Assembly (NCBI RefSeq): GCF_023343835.1 | Contig: NC_064443.1 | Location: 5,518,001-5,582,000, forward strand | Origin: Lagopus muta | Lineage: Eukaryota; Chordata; Aves; Galliformes; Phasianidae | Length of the DNA stretch: 64,000 nucleotides | Reading direction: 5' to 3' | Shown: piece by piece, positions 63,871-64,000 of the stretch | Layout: each line of letters starts with the position of its first letter | Numbering within the stretch: the first letter of the stretch is position 1 | The notes under the pieces: model-generated | The model's input: only the letters and a program-made list of their open reading frames with translations | What the model was told of the DNA's origin: nothing | Databases searched by the model: none | Translations under genes and position numbers: made by a program

Positions 63871-64000
63871 GGTTGCTCCAAAAGTAACACCTTATTTCCA
63901 TGCAAACTGCAACAGATAAAAGAGCACAATAACATGATTTCATAGAGCATACTCCCAGCTACAAAACACCATTTTTTAAACAGTAACAACCATTAGCTCT
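63871..64000. mobile_element. Galluhop-type mariner DNA transposon, terminal part, cut by window end
   Basis: The segment begins GGTTGCTCCAAAAGTAA right after a TA (63869-63870), the expected mariner target dinucleotide. It continues TTTCCATGCAAACTGC, AGAGCACAATAACA and CAGCTACAAAACACCATT, matching the recalled chicken Galluhop (Mariner1_GG) terminus with scattered differences. The rest lies beyond 64000, so orientation and intactness cannot be judged. Confidence 0.85.

Overview
The window is vertebrate nuclear DNA, almost certainly from a bird and most likely a galliform such as chicken. It is AT-rich, with short exons, GT-AG introns and no operon structure. It carries two CR1 retrotransposon fragments and the end of a Galluhop-type mariner element, and it encodes the C-terminal half of a recognisable vertebrate nucleoporin. 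Family and species assignments come from recalled knowledge; no search was run.

The main gene is NUP210 (gp210, the luminal ring nucleoporin of the nuclear pore) on the minus strand. Twenty coding exons can be placed between 62046 and 40325. Their lengths sum to 2829 nt, which is 942 codons plus a stop, and every exon junction keeps the reading frame. They run from a conserved luminal segment through the Ig-like (BIG2) domain and further luminal repeats to one transmembrane helix, a 60-residue C-terminal tail and a TAG stop. The 5' half of the gene lies beyond position 64000. A 3'UTR of about 1.8 kb probably ends at an AATAAA on the minus strand at 38546-38551.

Layout: 1 to about 36.8 kb is AT-rich DNA with no recognisable protein gene. 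It holds microsatellites, small tandem duplications, a 24-bp perfect palindrome (9054-9077), a pair of direct repeats of about 105 bp 1.6 kb apart (30.1 and 31.8 kb), and two exon-like segments of unknown meaning. At 36.84-37.02 kb there is a small CpG-rich patch with NF-Y, E2F and YY1-like sites and a short ORF in strong start context. It looks like an unannotated promoter pointing toward the 3' end of NUP210. From 38.5 to 62.0 kb lies NUP210, with CR1 copies in the introns on both sides of its exon 11 (numbered within this window). From 62.05 to 63.87 kb is presumed upstream intron, with one splice-flanked candidate exon, and Galluhop sequence begins at 63871.

No bacterial-type system, CRISPR array, tRNA or rRNA was seen. 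The points most worth checking are the promoter-like island at 36.9 kb, the loss in this bird of the proline after the LWS motif in the gp210 tail (the position of the mapped mitotic phosphosite in mammals), the 30.1/31.8 kb duplication and the intronic hairpin at 46.28 kb.
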